Of a stretch of DNA of 64,000 nucleotides, positions 49,587 to 59,210 are shown piece after piece. Position 1 is the first letter of the stretch. Every line of letters begins with the position of its first letter. Position numbers and translations under genes: made by a program. Location: positions 34,722-98,721 of the forward strand of contig LNET01000037.1 in assembly GCA_001464055.1 (NCBI GenBank). The letters run 5' to 3'. The notes under the pieces were generated by a model. That model had not been told where the DNA came from. It saw nothing but the letters and a program-made list of their open reading frames with translations, and made no database searches. The DNA comes from Burkholderiales bacterium Ga0077543. Its GTDB lineage: Bacteria; Pseudomonadota; Gammaproteobacteria; Burkholderiales; Burkholderiaceae_C.

Positions 49587-51392
49587 GTGGTCGACGACGG
49601 AGCGGGCTTGGATTCGATAGAAGCCAGCACCGCGCCGCCACCCCGCCCTGAGCCGGCCCCGCCGCGCGAACCCGCCGCGCCCGCCGCCGGATGGCGCCCC
49701 GCAGTTGAACGCCGGCGGCTGGCGGTGCCGGTGCTGCTGTCGCTGCTGATGCATGCGCTGCTGCTGAGCCTGAGCTTCGGTGGCCAGGGCGTGGGTCTGC
49801 CGGGCCTGAGCCTGCCCTGGCAGGAAAGGCGCGCCGAGGCGGGCGAACTGAGCGTGGTGCTGGCGCCGGTGCCTGCCCCGGCCAGCGCCGCGGCCGGTCT
49901 GCCCGGGCCGACCCGGCCACCGCCGCCAGCGTCGGCACGCGCGCCAATGACGCCAGCGTCGGCGGCAGTGGCTGCGGGCACCGTTCTCAGGCTGTCGATG
50001 CGGACCGAGCTCGTGCCTGCACCTGCACCTGCGCCTGCGCCGGCGTTGCCGGCGCGAGCCCAGGCGCCGCTGCGGATCCAGCCGGCGCCGACGCCGGCCA
50101 CTGCCGTGGTGGCCGAACCTGCGGTGGCTGACGAGGCCCTGCCTTCGCCGGCACCGGAACTGCCGACGGCCAGCCTGCCCACGAGCCTGCCGCCCTTGCC
50201 GGCCACGGTGACGGGGTCGCTGGGCGGCGTGGCACCCGCGCCGGCCTTGCCAGACCTGGCGCCGCTGGCTGCGCTGCCTTCGGTGGCGCCCCTGGCCACG
50301 CTGGCACCGGTGGCGCCGGCGGCCAGGCTGGAGCGTGCGGCGCCGATCGCAGCCCTGGGCCCGATCGCGCCTGTCGCACCGGCCTTGTCTGCCTTGTCCG
50401 CCGTGCCTGAAATGACAGCCGCCGCGGCGGCGGCGCCAGACCGGGTCCCGGCCGCCAAGCCTGTTCCTGATCCTGTGCCTGCAAGCGTGGCCGCGCCGGC
50501 CCCCGCGCCAGCTGCTGCTGCCCTTGCTGCAGAGGTCGAACAGCGGGCCCGCGCAGCCGAGCAAGAGCGACTGGACCGCGAGGCGCGCGACGCTCGTGAG
50601 CGGCTCGTGGCGGCAGAAGCGGCCCGACTCGAAACAGCGAGGCAAGCTGCGGTCGAGCGTGCCGAGCGGCTGCGCCGCGAATCAGAACGCCTGGAGGCGG
50701 CGCGCCAGGAGGCTGAGCGTGAAGAGCTTGCCCGGCGCGAAGCCGAACGCCAGCAGTTGCTGCGCGAAGACACCGCACGGCAGCAGGCCGAGCGCCAGGA
50801 AGCGGCACGCCAGGAAGCTGCACGCCAGGAGATGGCGCGACAAGACGCCGCGAGACAGGAAGCCGCACGCCAGCAAGCCGCAAGCGCTGCAGTCGCGCTG
50901 GACGAGGCCGCCAAGGAAGACGCCGCCCGCCTGGAGCGCCGTCGCGCAATGGGCCGTCAGCTCGACGCCGAGGCCGCTCAGCGCGAGGCTGCAGCCGCCG
51001 CCACCGGCCAGCCGCAGCGCCCCAACCCTTCGGCCAGCGGCACACGCCGCGCCCGCCTGTTCGGCCACACCGACGCGAGCGCCGAAGTGGCCCTGTACGC
51101 CGAAGCCTGGGCCCGCAAGATCCAGCTGAACATGACCTTCGACCTGGTCCGCGAGGCCGCGAAACGCCCGCACCGAAGCCCGGTGGTCACGGTGGCGGTG
51201 CGCAGCGACGGCTCGGTCGAATCGATCAGCTTCGTCGTGTCCAGCGGCGTGCCCGAACTCGATGAAGCCATCCGCCGTGTCGTGCAGAGCCAGGCGCCGT
51301 ACCCGGCCTTTGCGCCTGCGCTGGCGCGCGAGTACGACGTCGTGGAGATTCGCCGGACCTGGCGGTTCGACATGGCGATCAGGCTGCACTGA
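49587..51392 (+). CDS. Long TonB/TolA-like energy-transducer-type protein
   Basis: A 601-residue protein built like TonB or TolA but longer. After a Pro-rich N-terminus comes one membrane anchor (LAVPVLLSLLMHALLLSLSF, about residues 46-68), then about 270 residues of Pro/Ala-rich spacer, a predicted coiled coil (residues 310-460, with repeats such as RQEAARQEAARQE), and a C-terminal TonB-like domain (SPVVTVAVRSDGSVESISFV, VSSGVPELDEAIRRVV, RRTWRFDMAIRL). It probably spans the periplasm to carry force or hold an outer-membrane partner. I start at GTG 49587, where AGGTGA sits just upstream; TTG 49608 with GGAG is nearly as good. No ExbB/ExbD or TonB-dependent receptor is nearby. Confidence 0.8.
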   Translation: MVDDGAGLDSIEASTAPPPRPEPAPPREPAAPAAGWRPAVERRRLAVPVLLSLLMHALLLSLSFGGQGVGLPGLSLPWQERRAEAGELSVVLAPVPAPASAAAGLPGPTRPPPPASARAPMTPASAAVAAGTVLRLSMRTELVPAPAPAPAPALPARAQAPLRIQPAPTPATAVVAEPAVADEALPSPAPELPTASLPTSLPPLPATVTGSLGGVAPAPALPDLAPLAALPSVAPLATLAPVAPAARLERAAPIAALGPIAPVAPALSALSAVPEMTAAAAAAPDRVPAAKPVPDPVPASVAAPAPAPAAAALAAEVEQRARAAEQERLDREARDARERLVAAEAARLETARQAAVERAERLRRESERLEAARQEAEREELARREAERQQLLREDTARQQAERQEAARQEAARQEMARQDAARQEAARQQAASAAVALDEAAKEDAARLERRRAMGRQLDAEAAQREAAAAATGQPQRPNPSASGTRRARLFGHTDASAEVALYAEAWARKIQLNMTFDLVREAAKRPHRSPVVTVAVRSDGSVESISFVVSSGVPELDEAIRRVVQSQAPYPAFAPALAREYDVVEIRRTWRFDMAIRLH

Positions 51393-51417
51393 GTCCGGCG
51401 CTGGGCCACGGAGGCGA

Positions 51418-52254
51418 TCACTCCAGCCAGGCGTCGCGATGGTCCTGCGCGTACTGCAGCAGGCTGCGTGGCGCCCTGCCGGTCAAGGTCTGCACTGCAT
51501 CGGTGGTGCGCTCGGCATGGCCGGCCTTGAAGTAGCCCAGGATGGTGACGAGGAAGCCCGCGTAGTCGGCCGGCAGGCCGGCTTGCAGCAGTCCGTCGAG
51601 CAGGGCCTGCGGCGGGATGTCCTGGTAGGTGATGGTGCGGCCCGTCACGCGCGACAGGACTGCCGCCACCTCGTCGTGGTCCAGTGCCTCGCTGCCGGTC
51701 AGGTCGAAGGCGCGGTTGTCGACGTCGTGCCGGGTCAGCAGTTGCGCCGCCACGGCCGCGATGTCGCGCGCGTCGATGAAGCTGCCCTTGGCCTGGCCGG
51801 TGGGCAGCATGATCTTGCCCTGGCTCAGGATGCCGTGCAGCCAGAAGGTGTGGAAGTTCTGCATGAACCAGTTCGGCCGAATCACGTTCCACGCGAGACC
51901 CGAACGTTCCAGGTGCAGCTCGGCCTGGCGCAGGGGCGCGTTGTCGTCGGCGTCGGCGCCCATCGCGGACATCAGCACCAGCTTCTTCAGGCCCTGATTC
52001 CGGGCTTCGTCTACGACGGGGTTGATCAGCAGGTCCTGGCGGACGTGGCCGGGTGGCGCCAGCACGAAGGCGGCGTCGGTTCCGGCCAGTGCCTGGGCCA
52101 GGCCCTGGCGGCTGCTCAGGTCCAGCTGCACCTGGTCGGGTGAGCCGGGAGGCCGGCTGGTGGCGCGGCGGACTTCGTGGCCGGCCGACTGCAGCTGCCG
52201 TGCAAGTTCCGAACCGACGGTGCCGCTGGCACCGATGACGAGAAGGCGGGACAT
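51418..52254 (-). CDS. NmrA-like NAD(P)-binding protein
   Basis: A 278-residue atypical short-chain dehydrogenase of the NmrA/QOR2-like group: LLVIGASGTVGSELARQLQS (GxxGxxG NAD(P) site), AAFVLAPPGHVRQD, LVLMSAMGADADDNAP, WNVIRPNWFMQNFHTFW and GSFIDARDIAAVAAQLL. The catalytic YxxxK of true SDR enzymes is missing, as usual for this group, so it may be a quinone reductase or redox sensor. ATG 52254 gives MSRLLVIGASG, the conserved start; longer frames upstream are not conserved. It is divergent from an AraC gene, its probable regulator. Confidence 0.9.
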   Translation of the reverse strand: MSRLLVIGASGTVGSELARQLQSAGHEVRRATSRPPGSPDQVQLDLSSRQGLAQALAGTDAAFVLAPPGHVRQDLLINPVVDEARNQGLKKLVLMSAMGADADDNAPLRQAELHLERSGLAWNVIRPNWFMQNFHTFWLHGILSQGKIMLPTGQAKGSFIDARDIAAVAAQLLTRHDVDNRAFDLTGSEALDHDEVAAVLSRVTGRTITYQDIPPQALLDGLLQAGLPADYAGFLVTILGYFKAGHAERTTDAVQTLTGRAPRSLLQYAQDHRDAWLE

Positions 52255-52358
52255 GGAAGAACCTTGGACTGAAGTGATGGTGTTCGCATCTTGCATCCAG
52301 AAGTCTGAACCCGGAATCGCAGATAATCCATCAAACATGTTCAACAGTACAAAGCGGT

Positions 52359-53363
52359 ATGAGTGATCCGGACCTACTGACCGACATCCTGACCCAGGCC
52401 GGCCTGTGTCGCAGGGTGCTGGGTCCGCACCGTGTGCCGGCGCATCTGGCCTTGCGCTTCCCCTGCGAGAAGAGCATCGGCCTGCACGTGGTGACGCAAG
52501 GGCCGGTGCACCTGCACGCGCCCGGGCTCGACGCTCCGCTGCCGCTGGGCCGGGGCGACATCGCCTTCATGGCCCGAGGCTGCGACCATGCGCTGGCCGT
52601 GCCTGCCACGCTGGCGGGGCTGGCGTTGGCCACCATCGGTACGCCCGATGCTTCACCTCCGGCCACGCCCGCTGCCTCGGCCGCGGTTTCGCCGGCAGAC
52701 TCAGGCAAGGCTGCGCCGGCCGCAGCGGGTGCGCTTGCTGCCAGCGTCGTCAGCGGCGCCTACCAGTTGTGGAATGCGCCGCTGCATCCGCTGCTGCAGG
52801 CGCTGCCGCCCTGGTTCGTCCTGTGTGCCGACGAGGTGGCGCCGCTGGGCCCGCTGGGCTTGTCGGTGGGCCTGCTCGCGGCCGAGGCCGGCAGCACCGA
52901 GCCGGGTGCGCAGACCATCGTGCATGGCCTGCTCGACGTGGTCTTCACCTACCTGCTGCGCGAGTTGATGGCGCGCCACAGGGGTGTGGGCTGGGCCCAG
53001 GCCGTGCGCGACCCGCAGGTGCGCCAGGCCATCACCTGGCTGCACGCCGAGCCCGCACGCGCCTGGACGCTGGACAGCCTGGCGGCGGCTTCGGGCCTGT
53101 CGCGCACGGGCCTGGCCGAACGCTTCCGTCAGGCCATGGGCGACACGCCACTGAGTTATCTGCGTACGCTGCGTCTGCAGAAGGCCATGCAGTTGCTGGC
53201 CGAAACCAGCCAGCCCCTGGAGCGGGTCGCTCAGGCCGTGGGCTACCAGGACGCGTTCGGCTTTTCGCGCGTGTTCAAGCGCGAACTGGGTCTATCGCCG
53301 CGAGAGTTCAGGCGCCGCGACGCGGCCGACCGGGCTTTGCCCTGGCGTTTCAAGTCGGCCTGA
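52359..53363 (+). CDS. AraC-family transcriptional regulator (cupin_6 type)
   Basis: A 334-residue AraC regulator. The N-terminal cupin-like half (PHRVPAHLALRFPCEKSIGL, GRGDIAFMARGCDHAL) senses the signal; the C-terminal half has two helix-turn-helix motifs (WTLDSLAAASGLSRTGLAER, LERVAQAVGYQDAFGFSRVF) and the family ending KRELGLSPREFRRR. An Ala-rich linker sits near residues 90-125. It is divergent from the NmrA-like gene with 104 bases between and most likely controls it; this pairing is common. No inducer can be named. Confidence 0.92.
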   Translation: MSDPDLLTDILTQAGLCRRVLGPHRVPAHLALRFPCEKSIGLHVVTQGPVHLHAPGLDAPLPLGRGDIAFMARGCDHALAVPATLAGLALATIGTPDASPPATPAASAAVSPADSGKAAPAAAGALAASVVSGAYQLWNAPLHPLLQALPPWFVLCADEVAPLGPLGLSVGLLAAEAGSTEPGAQTIVHGLLDVVFTYLLRELMARHRGVGWAQAVRDPQVRQAITWLHAEPARAWTLDSLAAASGLSRTGLAERFRQAMGDTPLSYLRTLRLQKAMQLLAETSQPLERVAQAVGYQDAFGFSRVFKRELGLSPREFRRRDAADRALPWRFKSA

Positions 53364-53366
53364 GGC

Positions 53367-53403
53367 CCCGGCAGGCCCTGGCGTTCAAGGCGCCTGCCGG
53401 GGG
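53367..53403. terminator. Bidirectional terminator-like hairpin
   Basis: CCCCGGCAGGC and GCCTGCCGGGG form a perfect 11-base stem with a 15-base loop in the 51 bases between the stops of two converging genes (AraC on plus, the 654-residue protein on minus). No U-run, but position and strength suggest it ends transcription or protects both RNAs. Confidence 0.6.
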
Positions 53404-53414
53404 CGGCGATGCCT

Positions 53415-55379
53415 TCAGCGGCCGACCGGCCCGGCGGCGGTGGGCTGCAGCAGGTTGGACACGCGCACGGTCTCGCGCGTGTTGTCCGAGGCGATGTGCA
53501 GCGCAACGGCGCCCGTGCCCGGCCCCTGGTTGGCGGTGAACGAGAAGCGGAACAGCGTGCCCCAGTCCAGCGTGCTGCCGCGGGCCGTTGCGGTGAACAT
53601 CACGCGACCGTCGAACACGGTCGGCGACCAGTCGTTCGCCGGGACGACATCACCGTCGCTGAACTGCAGGTCGGTGATCGTGGCCGTGCCCACCGGGATG
53701 CGGATGAAGTCGAAGCCCAGCGCCGAAAGCACGCGCAGGTTCGGTTCGGCACCTTCGGTGCGCGCCCGCGCGAAGTCGAGGTTCATCACCGCGTAGTGGT
53801 AGCGCCAGAGTCCGTTGCCCAGCGGGATGGCCTTGACGGCCACCTTCACGCTGCCCTCGGGCGTGGTCACCATCGAAGAACGCTCGTTCGGGCCCGGGGC
53901 CGCAGGGTCGACCCAGCGGTCGATGACCGGGCCCAGGCGGTAGTTGCCGGCCGCGCCCGTCTGGTTGCCCACGCCCCAGGTGGTCGAGTTGCGGGTGAAG
54001 GTGGCGTTGGTGCTGGCCATCGAGTTCAGGATGTTGATGTCCTGCCGCGCCAGGTACCAGTTCTCGAAGCGGTAGGTGGCGCCGGCGTTGGCGGCGCCGC
54101 TGATCTGCGATTCGCGCACCCGCAGCCGCTGGTCGAAGGTGTTGTAGCCCGACTGGTTCTGCACGCCGTCGCAGTTCGTGTCGTAGACCGAACCGCAGCG
54201 GCCCCAGACATTGCTGGCCGGGATGATTTCCGAACGCGGGCCCAGCGAGTTGGCGTTGTCGTTGTTGCCGACGCTGTACAGGTCGGAACAGCCGCGGCCC
54301 AGGATGTGGCTGTTGCCCGGGTTCTCGATGCAAGTGGTGTTCAGCGTGAGGAAGGCATGCTTCACGCCCGACCGGCCGATCTGGTCGATCGAGCCGTCGG
54401 CATTGAAGCGGTACAGGTTCCAGATGAGGTAGGGGTGCTGGTCGTTGTTGTAGGGCGGGAAGTTGCCGCTGAACTTCTGGTACCAGGGGATGTCGGCGGT
54501 GTAGAGCGCGCTGCTGGTGCCCAGCGGGTCGTTGGGAACGGTGGCCACCAGGCTGCCGTTGTTGACGTTGTTGCGCAGCGTCGAGTTCGGTGCGAACACC
54601 ACCTCGCCGTTGCCACCCACGCCCGTGCAGCCGCTGCAGCGCATGTACTGGGTGTTGAAGGTCTGCATGAACAGGTCGGCCTCGTAGCGGGCGCCCGGCA
54701 CGCCGGGCACGGGGTTGCCGTGCCATTTCAGGCTGCCGCGGGGGGTTTCGTTCATGTCGCCCTGGCGCACCACGTCGGTGGTCATTTCCATGTCGGCAAT
54801 GGCCCAGTCGGCCACCTCGGGGTGCCCGATGAACTTGGCCAGCGCCGGCGAGATGCGCAGGTCCATGGTGCGCACGGCGAGCTTGGTGTTGTTGTCGATC
54901 AGCTCGTACATCAGGCGGTCGATGTAGAACCAGGCCTGTCCGTCGCTGCTCACGAGGTCGAGGATGGGGGTGTCGCCGGTGCGCGGCACCAGGCGGAAGT
55001 CGGTCAGGTCGATGCGGCCGCCCGCGGTGTCGATGAGGTGGCCGCCGCGCGCCTGCAGCGAGCCGGCGATGAACGCCGCCAGGTTGCCGTTGCGAACGTC
55101 GAATTCCAGCGTTCCGGCCTGGCGCAGGTCGAACATCTCGCCGTGATTCCAGCTCAGTTCTGGATGCTTGCCGACGGCAGACGCCAGCCGCATGCCGACG
55201 TCGCCGGCCAGGTCGCGGTTCCAGCGTATGCCGACCGTTCCGCCCCAGGCTGACCAGTACTGCACCTTCTGGGTGCGGGCATCTGCTGCCAGCACCGGGC
55301 TGGTGAAAACACTGCCTGCCGCCAGCGCCAGGGCCATGGCCAGCACCTGGCCAGCACGCTTGCTCGAGATCTTCGACAT
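53415..55379 (-). CDS. Exported protein of unknown function with HPxxxxNLYR / GCSDxY / LGPR module
   Basis: A 654-residue exported protein (signal peptide ending SPVLAADA, residue 32). I recognise no named domain over the first 240 residues, where repeats of DLR.., LEFDVRNGNLAAFIAGSLQ suggest a beta-rich fold. The middle (residues 290-410) has a conserved pattern I know from exported proteins of planctomycetes and gammaproteobacteria: HPYLIWNLYRFNADGSIDQI, SGVKHAFLTLN, then GCSDLYSVGNND and LGPRSEI. Six or more cysteines (CSGC, TTCIEN, RGCSD, RCGSV, TNCDG) suggest disulfides. The ending resembles a simple beta-sandwich. It stands alone. Substrate and role unknown. Confidence 0.8.
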   Translation of the reverse strand: MSKISSKRAGQVLAMALALAAGSVFTSPVLAADARTQKVQYWSAWGGTVGIRWNRDLAGDVGMRLASAVGKHPELSWNHGEMFDLRQAGTLEFDVRNGNLAAFIAGSLQARGGHLIDTAGGRIDLTDFRLVPRTGDTPILDLVSSDGQAWFYIDRLMYELIDNNTKLAVRTMDLRISPALAKFIGHPEVADWAIADMEMTTDVVRQGDMNETPRGSLKWHGNPVPGVPGARYEADLFMQTFNTQYMRCSGCTGVGGNGEVVFAPNSTLRNNVNNGSLVATVPNDPLGTSSALYTADIPWYQKFSGNFPPYNNDQHPYLIWNLYRFNADGSIDQIGRSGVKHAFLTLNTTCIENPGNSHILGRGCSDLYSVGNNDNANSLGPRSEIIPASNVWGRCGSVYDTNCDGVQNQSGYNTFDQRLRVRESQISGAANAGATYRFENWYLARQDINILNSMASTNATFTRNSTTWGVGNQTGAAGNYRLGPVIDRWVDPAAPGPNERSSMVTTPEGSVKVAVKAIPLGNGLWRYHYAVMNLDFARARTEGAEPNLRVLSALGFDFIRIPVGTATITDLQFSDGDVVPANDWSPTVFDGRVMFTATARGSTLDWGTLFRFSFTANQGPGTGAVALHIASDNTRETVRVSNLLQPTAAGPVGR

Positions 55380-55525
55380 TCAGGCTCCTTCGGCCGATTG
55401 GATTGAACAACATCAATCTGCCCGAACCCTCCTGGCTGAACAGATCAAAACATCGTAAGCGCAGGGCGAGCGCTGCGCCATCCCCTGATGCCTGCCCTGC
55501 CGCCCGCGGGGCTGACAATGGCTCG

Positions 55526-56401
55526 ATGAAACCCCCCAAACGCCTGCAGGTGCTGGTCGACGAAGGCCTGGTCGACGAAGTCGTGCGCCAGTTGATGAGC
55601 GGCAAGGAAGCGAATGTCTTCGTCGTGCGCTGCGGCGGCGAAGTGCGCTGCGCCAAGATCTACAAGGAAGCCAGCGAACGCAGCTTCCGCCAGGCGGTGG
55701 ACTACACCGAGAACCGCAAGGTCAAGAACAGCCGTCAGGCCCGCGCCATGGCCAAGGGCAGCCGCTACGGCCGCCAGGCCACCGAAGCCGCCTGGCAGAG
55801 CGCCGAGGTCGACGCCCTGTACCGCCTGGCCGGTGCCGGTGTGCGCGTGCCCAGGCCTTACAACTTCTTCGAAGGCGTGCTGCTGATGGAACTCGTCACC
55901 GACGCCGAGGGTGCCGCCGCGCCGCGCCTGAACGACTGCCTGTTCAGCCCCGAAGACGCGCAGCGCCACCACGCCACGCTGCTGCGCGAGGTGCTGCGCA
56001 TGCTGGGCGCGGGCATCGTGCACGGCGACCTGTCGGAATTCAACATCCTGCTGGGCACCGACGCCGAAGGCCGGCCCGGCCCGGTCATCATCGACCTGCC
56101 GCAGGCGGTGGACGCCGCCGGCAACAACCACGCCGAACGCATGCTGCTGCGCGACGTGGCCAACCTTCGCGCCTTCTTCGGTCGCTTCGCGCCGGAACTG
56201 CTGGCCGCCGACTACGGCCCTGAGATCTGGGCGCTGTACCGGCAGGGCCTGCTCCATGTCGACAGCGTGCTCACCGGCCGCTTCGACGCGCCCACCGGCA
56301 AGGTGGACGTGGGCAGCGTGATGGACGAGATCACCGATGCGCGGCTGGAAGAAGCGGCGCGGCGGTTGCGCATGGGACGCATGGGGCCCATGGGGCAATA
56401 G
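55526..56401 (+). CDS. RIO-type serine/threonine protein kinase
   Basis: A 291-residue kinase of the RIO family, common in archaea and eukaryotes (40S ribosome maturation) and found in some bacteria with unknown targets. Motifs: ATP loop MSGKEANVFVVRCGGEVRCA with the lysine in AKIYKEAS, catalytic loop GIVHGDLSEFNILLGTD, and metal loop VIIDLPQAVDAAGNNHAERM. The RIO1-like RSFRQAVDYTENRK region (where RIO1 has the flexible loop) is also present. I start at ATG 55526; the frame extends upstream but is not conserved. It is convergent with the YghU gene, 17 bases apart. Confidence 0.9.
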   Translation: MKPPKRLQVLVDEGLVDEVVRQLMSGKEANVFVVRCGGEVRCAKIYKEASERSFRQAVDYTENRKVKNSRQARAMAKGSRYGRQATEAAWQSAEVDALYRLAGAGVRVPRPYNFFEGVLLMELVTDAEGAAAPRLNDCLFSPEDAQRHHATLLREVLRMLGAGIVHGDLSEFNILLGTDAEGRPGPVIIDLPQAVDAAGNNHAERMLLRDVANLRAFFGRFAPELLAADYGPEIWALYRQGLLHVDSVLTGRFDAPTGKVDVGSVMDEITDARLEEAARRLRMGRMGPMGQ

Positions 56402-56418
56402 CCCCCTGCGGGACAGGC

Positions 56419-57309
56419 TCAGCCCAGCTTGTCCTGCGTCTTCAGATCGAAGTCGCTGGCGTCGTGGCGTTCGTGCAACTGCTCGGACGGTTCGCCCGAG
56501 GTGCGGTTGACCATGCGGCCGCGCTTCACGGCTGGACGCTCGGCAATGGCCCGGGCCCAGCGTACGACGTGGGTGTACTCGTGCACCTGCAGGAATTCGC
56601 CGGCGTTGTACTGCTGGCCCAGCGCCAGGTTGCCATACCAGGGCCAGACGGCGATGTCGGCGATGCTGTAGTCGCTGCCGGCCAGGTAGGCGTTGTCGGT
56701 CAGGCGGCGGTTCAGCACGTCGAGCTGTCGCTTGACCTCCATCGTGAAGCGGTCGATGGGATATTGCATCTTCGAGGGTGCGTATGCGTAGAAATGGCCG
56801 AAGCCGCCGCCCAGGTAGGGCGCGCTGCCCATCTGCCAGAACAGCCACGACAGGGCTTCGGCGCGTGCGGCCGGGTCGGCCGGCAGCAGCGCGTCGAACT
56901 TCTGCGCCAGGTACAGCAGGATCGCGCCGCTCTCGAACACGCGCTGCGGTGCCGGGCCGCCATGGGCCGGCCGGTGGTCCATCAGCGCCGGGATCTTCGA
57001 GTTCGGGTTGACGTCGACGAAACCACTGCCGAACTGGTCGCCGTTCTGGATGCGGATCAACCAGGCATCGTATTCGGCCCCGGCATGGCCCAGCGCCAGC
57101 AGTTCTTCCAGCATCACCGTCACCTTCACGCCGTTCGGCGTGGCCAGTGAGTACAGCTGCAAGGGGTGCCTGCCCACGGGCAGAGTTTTTTCGTGGGTGG
57201 CGCCGGCCACCGGCCGATTGATGCTGGCGAACTGGCCACCGTTGGGCTGCTGCCAGGTCCAGATGCGCGGCGGGGTGTAGTCGCCAGGGGGGGGTGTGAT
57301 TTCGCTCAT
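56419..57309 (-). CDS. yghU: YghU-like glutathione S-transferase
   Basis: A 296-residue glutathione-dependent enzyme of the Nu/YghU class: [71 protein letters not shown], then the helical half with [19 protein letters not shown] and [12 protein letters not shown]. The family reduces disulfide bonds and peroxides using two glutathiones in the cytoplasm. The start ATG 57309 begins [12 protein letters not shown] 57315 adds two residues. It is divergent from the M14 peptidase gene by 66 bases. Confidence 0.93.
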   Translation of the reverse strand: MSEITPPPGDYTPPRIWTWQQPNGGQFASINRPVAGATHEKTLPVGRHPLQLYSLATPNGVKVTVMLEELLALGHAGAEYDAWLIRIQNGDQFGSGFVDVNPNSKIPALMDHRPAHGGPAPQRVFESGAILLYLAQKFDALLPADPAARAEALSWLFWQMGSAPYLGGGFGHFYAYAPSKMQYPIDRFTMEVKRQLDVLNRRLTDNAYLAGSDYSIADIAVWPWYGNLALGQQYNAGEFLQVHEYTHVVRWARAIAERPAVKRGRMVNRTSGEPSEQLHERHDASDFDLKTQDKLG

Positions 57310-57375
57310 GCGCATGACTCTACGCCAGCGCCTGCCGTGGCACCATCGCAGGCCCGGTCGCTCAGGAACCCGCGC

Positions 57376-59088
57376 ATGTTCAGACAGAAATACCTCGATC
57401 ACGCCGAAATCATGGCCCAGTTGCAAGCCTGGGCGACACAGCACCCCGGCATCGCCCACCTGGGCAGCCTGGGGCGCAGCGCCGGCGGTCTGGACATTCC
57501 CGTGCTGACCATCGGCCGCGACCCCGAGCGCATCCGCCCGGCGGTCTGGGTCGACGGCAACATGCACGCCAGCGAGGTGTGCGGCTCCAGCGTCGCGCTG
57601 GCAATTGCCGAAGACGTGCTGGCCCTGCACGCCGGTGCCGAATCTGCCGGCGGCAAGCCGCTGCCGCCGCACATGGCTGCAGCGCTGCGCGAAACCTTGT
57701 TCTACGTGGTGCCGCGCATCTCGCCCGACGGCGCCGAGGAAGTTCTGACCAAAGGCCGCTACGTGCGCAGCAGCCCGGTCGACGGCCGCGTGCAGCGCAG
57801 CCACCCGCACTGGCAGGCGGCCGACATCGACGGCGACGGGCTGATCGGCTCGATGCGCGCCGTCGACCCGAATGGCGAACTCGTGGAACTGCGTGGCGAC
57901 GACGGGCAGCCCCTGGTGCCTTCGGTGTTGGTGGCACGCCAGCCCGAAGACGCCGGTCCGTTCTACCGGCTGTACCCGGAAGGCCTGATCGCCAATTACG
58001 ACGGACGCAGCATTCCCGACCCCTACTTCCTGGGCGACAACGAATACGACTTCAACCGCAACTTCCCCTACAGCTGGGCACCCGAACCGAAGCAGGCCGG
58101 CGCCGGCCCCTACCCGGGCAGCGCGCCGGAAACGCGAGCCGTGCTCGACTTCGCCACGCGCCACCCGAACATCATGGTGTGGCTGAACCTGCACACCTTC
58201 GGTGGCGTGCTCATCCGCCCCCTGGGCGACAAGCCCGACAGCAAGATGGACCCGGGCGACCTGGGCATCTTCGAGCAGGTCGAAGCCTGGATGACCGAGC
58301 ACACCGGCTATGTCACGGTCAGCGGCTTTCATGAATTCCTCTACGAACCCGACAAGCCGCTGCATGGCGACCTGTCCGACTACGCCTACCACCAGCGCGG
58401 CGCGCTGGCCTACGTGGTGGAACTGTGGGACGTGTTCAAGCAGCTGGGCATCGAGCGCAAGAAGCCCTTCGTCGACCACTATTCCAAGTTCACGCGCCAG
58501 GACATGCGGGCCATGGCGGCCTTCGACCAGGCGCACAACGCCGGGCGTATCTTCGGCCGCTGGCGCAAGGCGCAGCACCCGCAGCTGGGCGAGGTGGAAC
58601 TTGGTGGCTTCGACCCGCGCGTGGGCATCTGGAACCCGCCCTACGAGCGCCTGGCCGAGACCTGCGCCAGCCAGACCGCCGCCTTCCTGCGTGTGGCCGC
58701 GCTCCTGCCCAGCCTGAGGCTGGAGGTGCTGAAGGTCGAGCGCAGCGGCGAGCACACGCGCGTGGACCTGCGCGTCGCCAACAGCGGCTACCTGCCGAGC
58801 TACGGCGTGCCTTCGTCGAAGACCTTGCCTCATTGCGAACCGCTGCGGCTGAAGGCTCGTGGCGATGGCGTGACGGTGTTGGCGCCGGCCGAGGCGGTTC
58901 TGGAAGTCGGCCACCTGGAGGGCTGGGGTGGCGGCCTGTACGGCGGGCCGAGCGTGTTCGCGCCGTGGACCCGCGGCAACCGCCACGAACGGGTGTTCAC
59001 CCTGATCGTCGCCGGGCGTGGGCAGATTCAGGTGGACGTGGGCAGCTGCAGGACGGGCTGGCTGGGCCTGGCGGTGGACATCCCCTGA
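57376..59088 (+). CDS. M14-family zinc carboxypeptidase
   Basis: A 570-residue peptidase of the M14 family. Zinc ligands are H64 and E67 ([10 protein letters not shown]) and H273 (WLNLHTFGG); the catalytic glutamate is E349 (VVELWDVF). [10 protein letters not shown] marks substrate-binding residues. No signal peptide is visible, so it may be cytoplasmic or leave by another path. The C-terminal 130 residues form an extra beta-domain ([20 protein letters not shown]). The family removes C-terminal residues or cuts peptidoglycan peptides; substrate here unknown. ATG 57376 gives MFRQKYLDH; relatives start similarly. Confidence 0.9.
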   Translation: MFRQKYLDHAEIMAQLQAWATQHPGIAHLGSLGRSAGGLDIPVLTIGRDPERIRPAVWVDGNMHASEVCGSSVALAIAEDVLALHAGAESAGGKPLPPHMAAALRETLFYVVPRISPDGAEEVLTKGRYVRSSPVDGRVQRSHPHWQAADIDGDGLIGSMRAVDPNGELVELRGDDGQPLVPSVLVARQPEDAGPFYRLYPEGLIANYDGRSIPDPYFLGDNEYDFNRNFPYSWAPEPKQAGAGPYPGSAPETRAVLDFATRHPNIMVWLNLHTFGGVLIRPLGDKPDSKMDPGDLGIFEQVEAWMTEHTGYVTVSGFHEFLYEPDKPLHGDLSDYAYHQRGALAYVVELWDVFKQLGIERKKPFVDHYSKFTRQDMRAMAAFDQAHNAGRIFGRWRKAQHPQLGEVELGGFDPRVGIWNPPYERLAETCASQTAAFLRVAALLPSLRLEVLKVERSGEHTRVDLRVANSGYLPSYGVPSSKTLPHCEPLRLKARGDGVTVLAPAEAVLEVGHLEGWGGGLYGGPSVFAPWTRGNRHERVFTLIVAGRGQIQVDVGSCRTGWLGLAVDIP

Positions 59089-59210
59089 GGGCTGGACGCA
59101 CCGGGTAAGGCTGCGGGCGGTCAAGCGGTGGCCGGTCTGCCAGTGCAGGCCGGGCTACAGAACTGGCGTGGCCTGCCGATAGGCCTGTGGTGATCCATCC
59201 AGCCGCTGCG

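Noticed and set aside
49987..51045. 352-codon minus-strand frame over the TonB/TolA-like gene
   Set aside because: Antisense of a Pro/Ala-rich repeat region; no conserved features.
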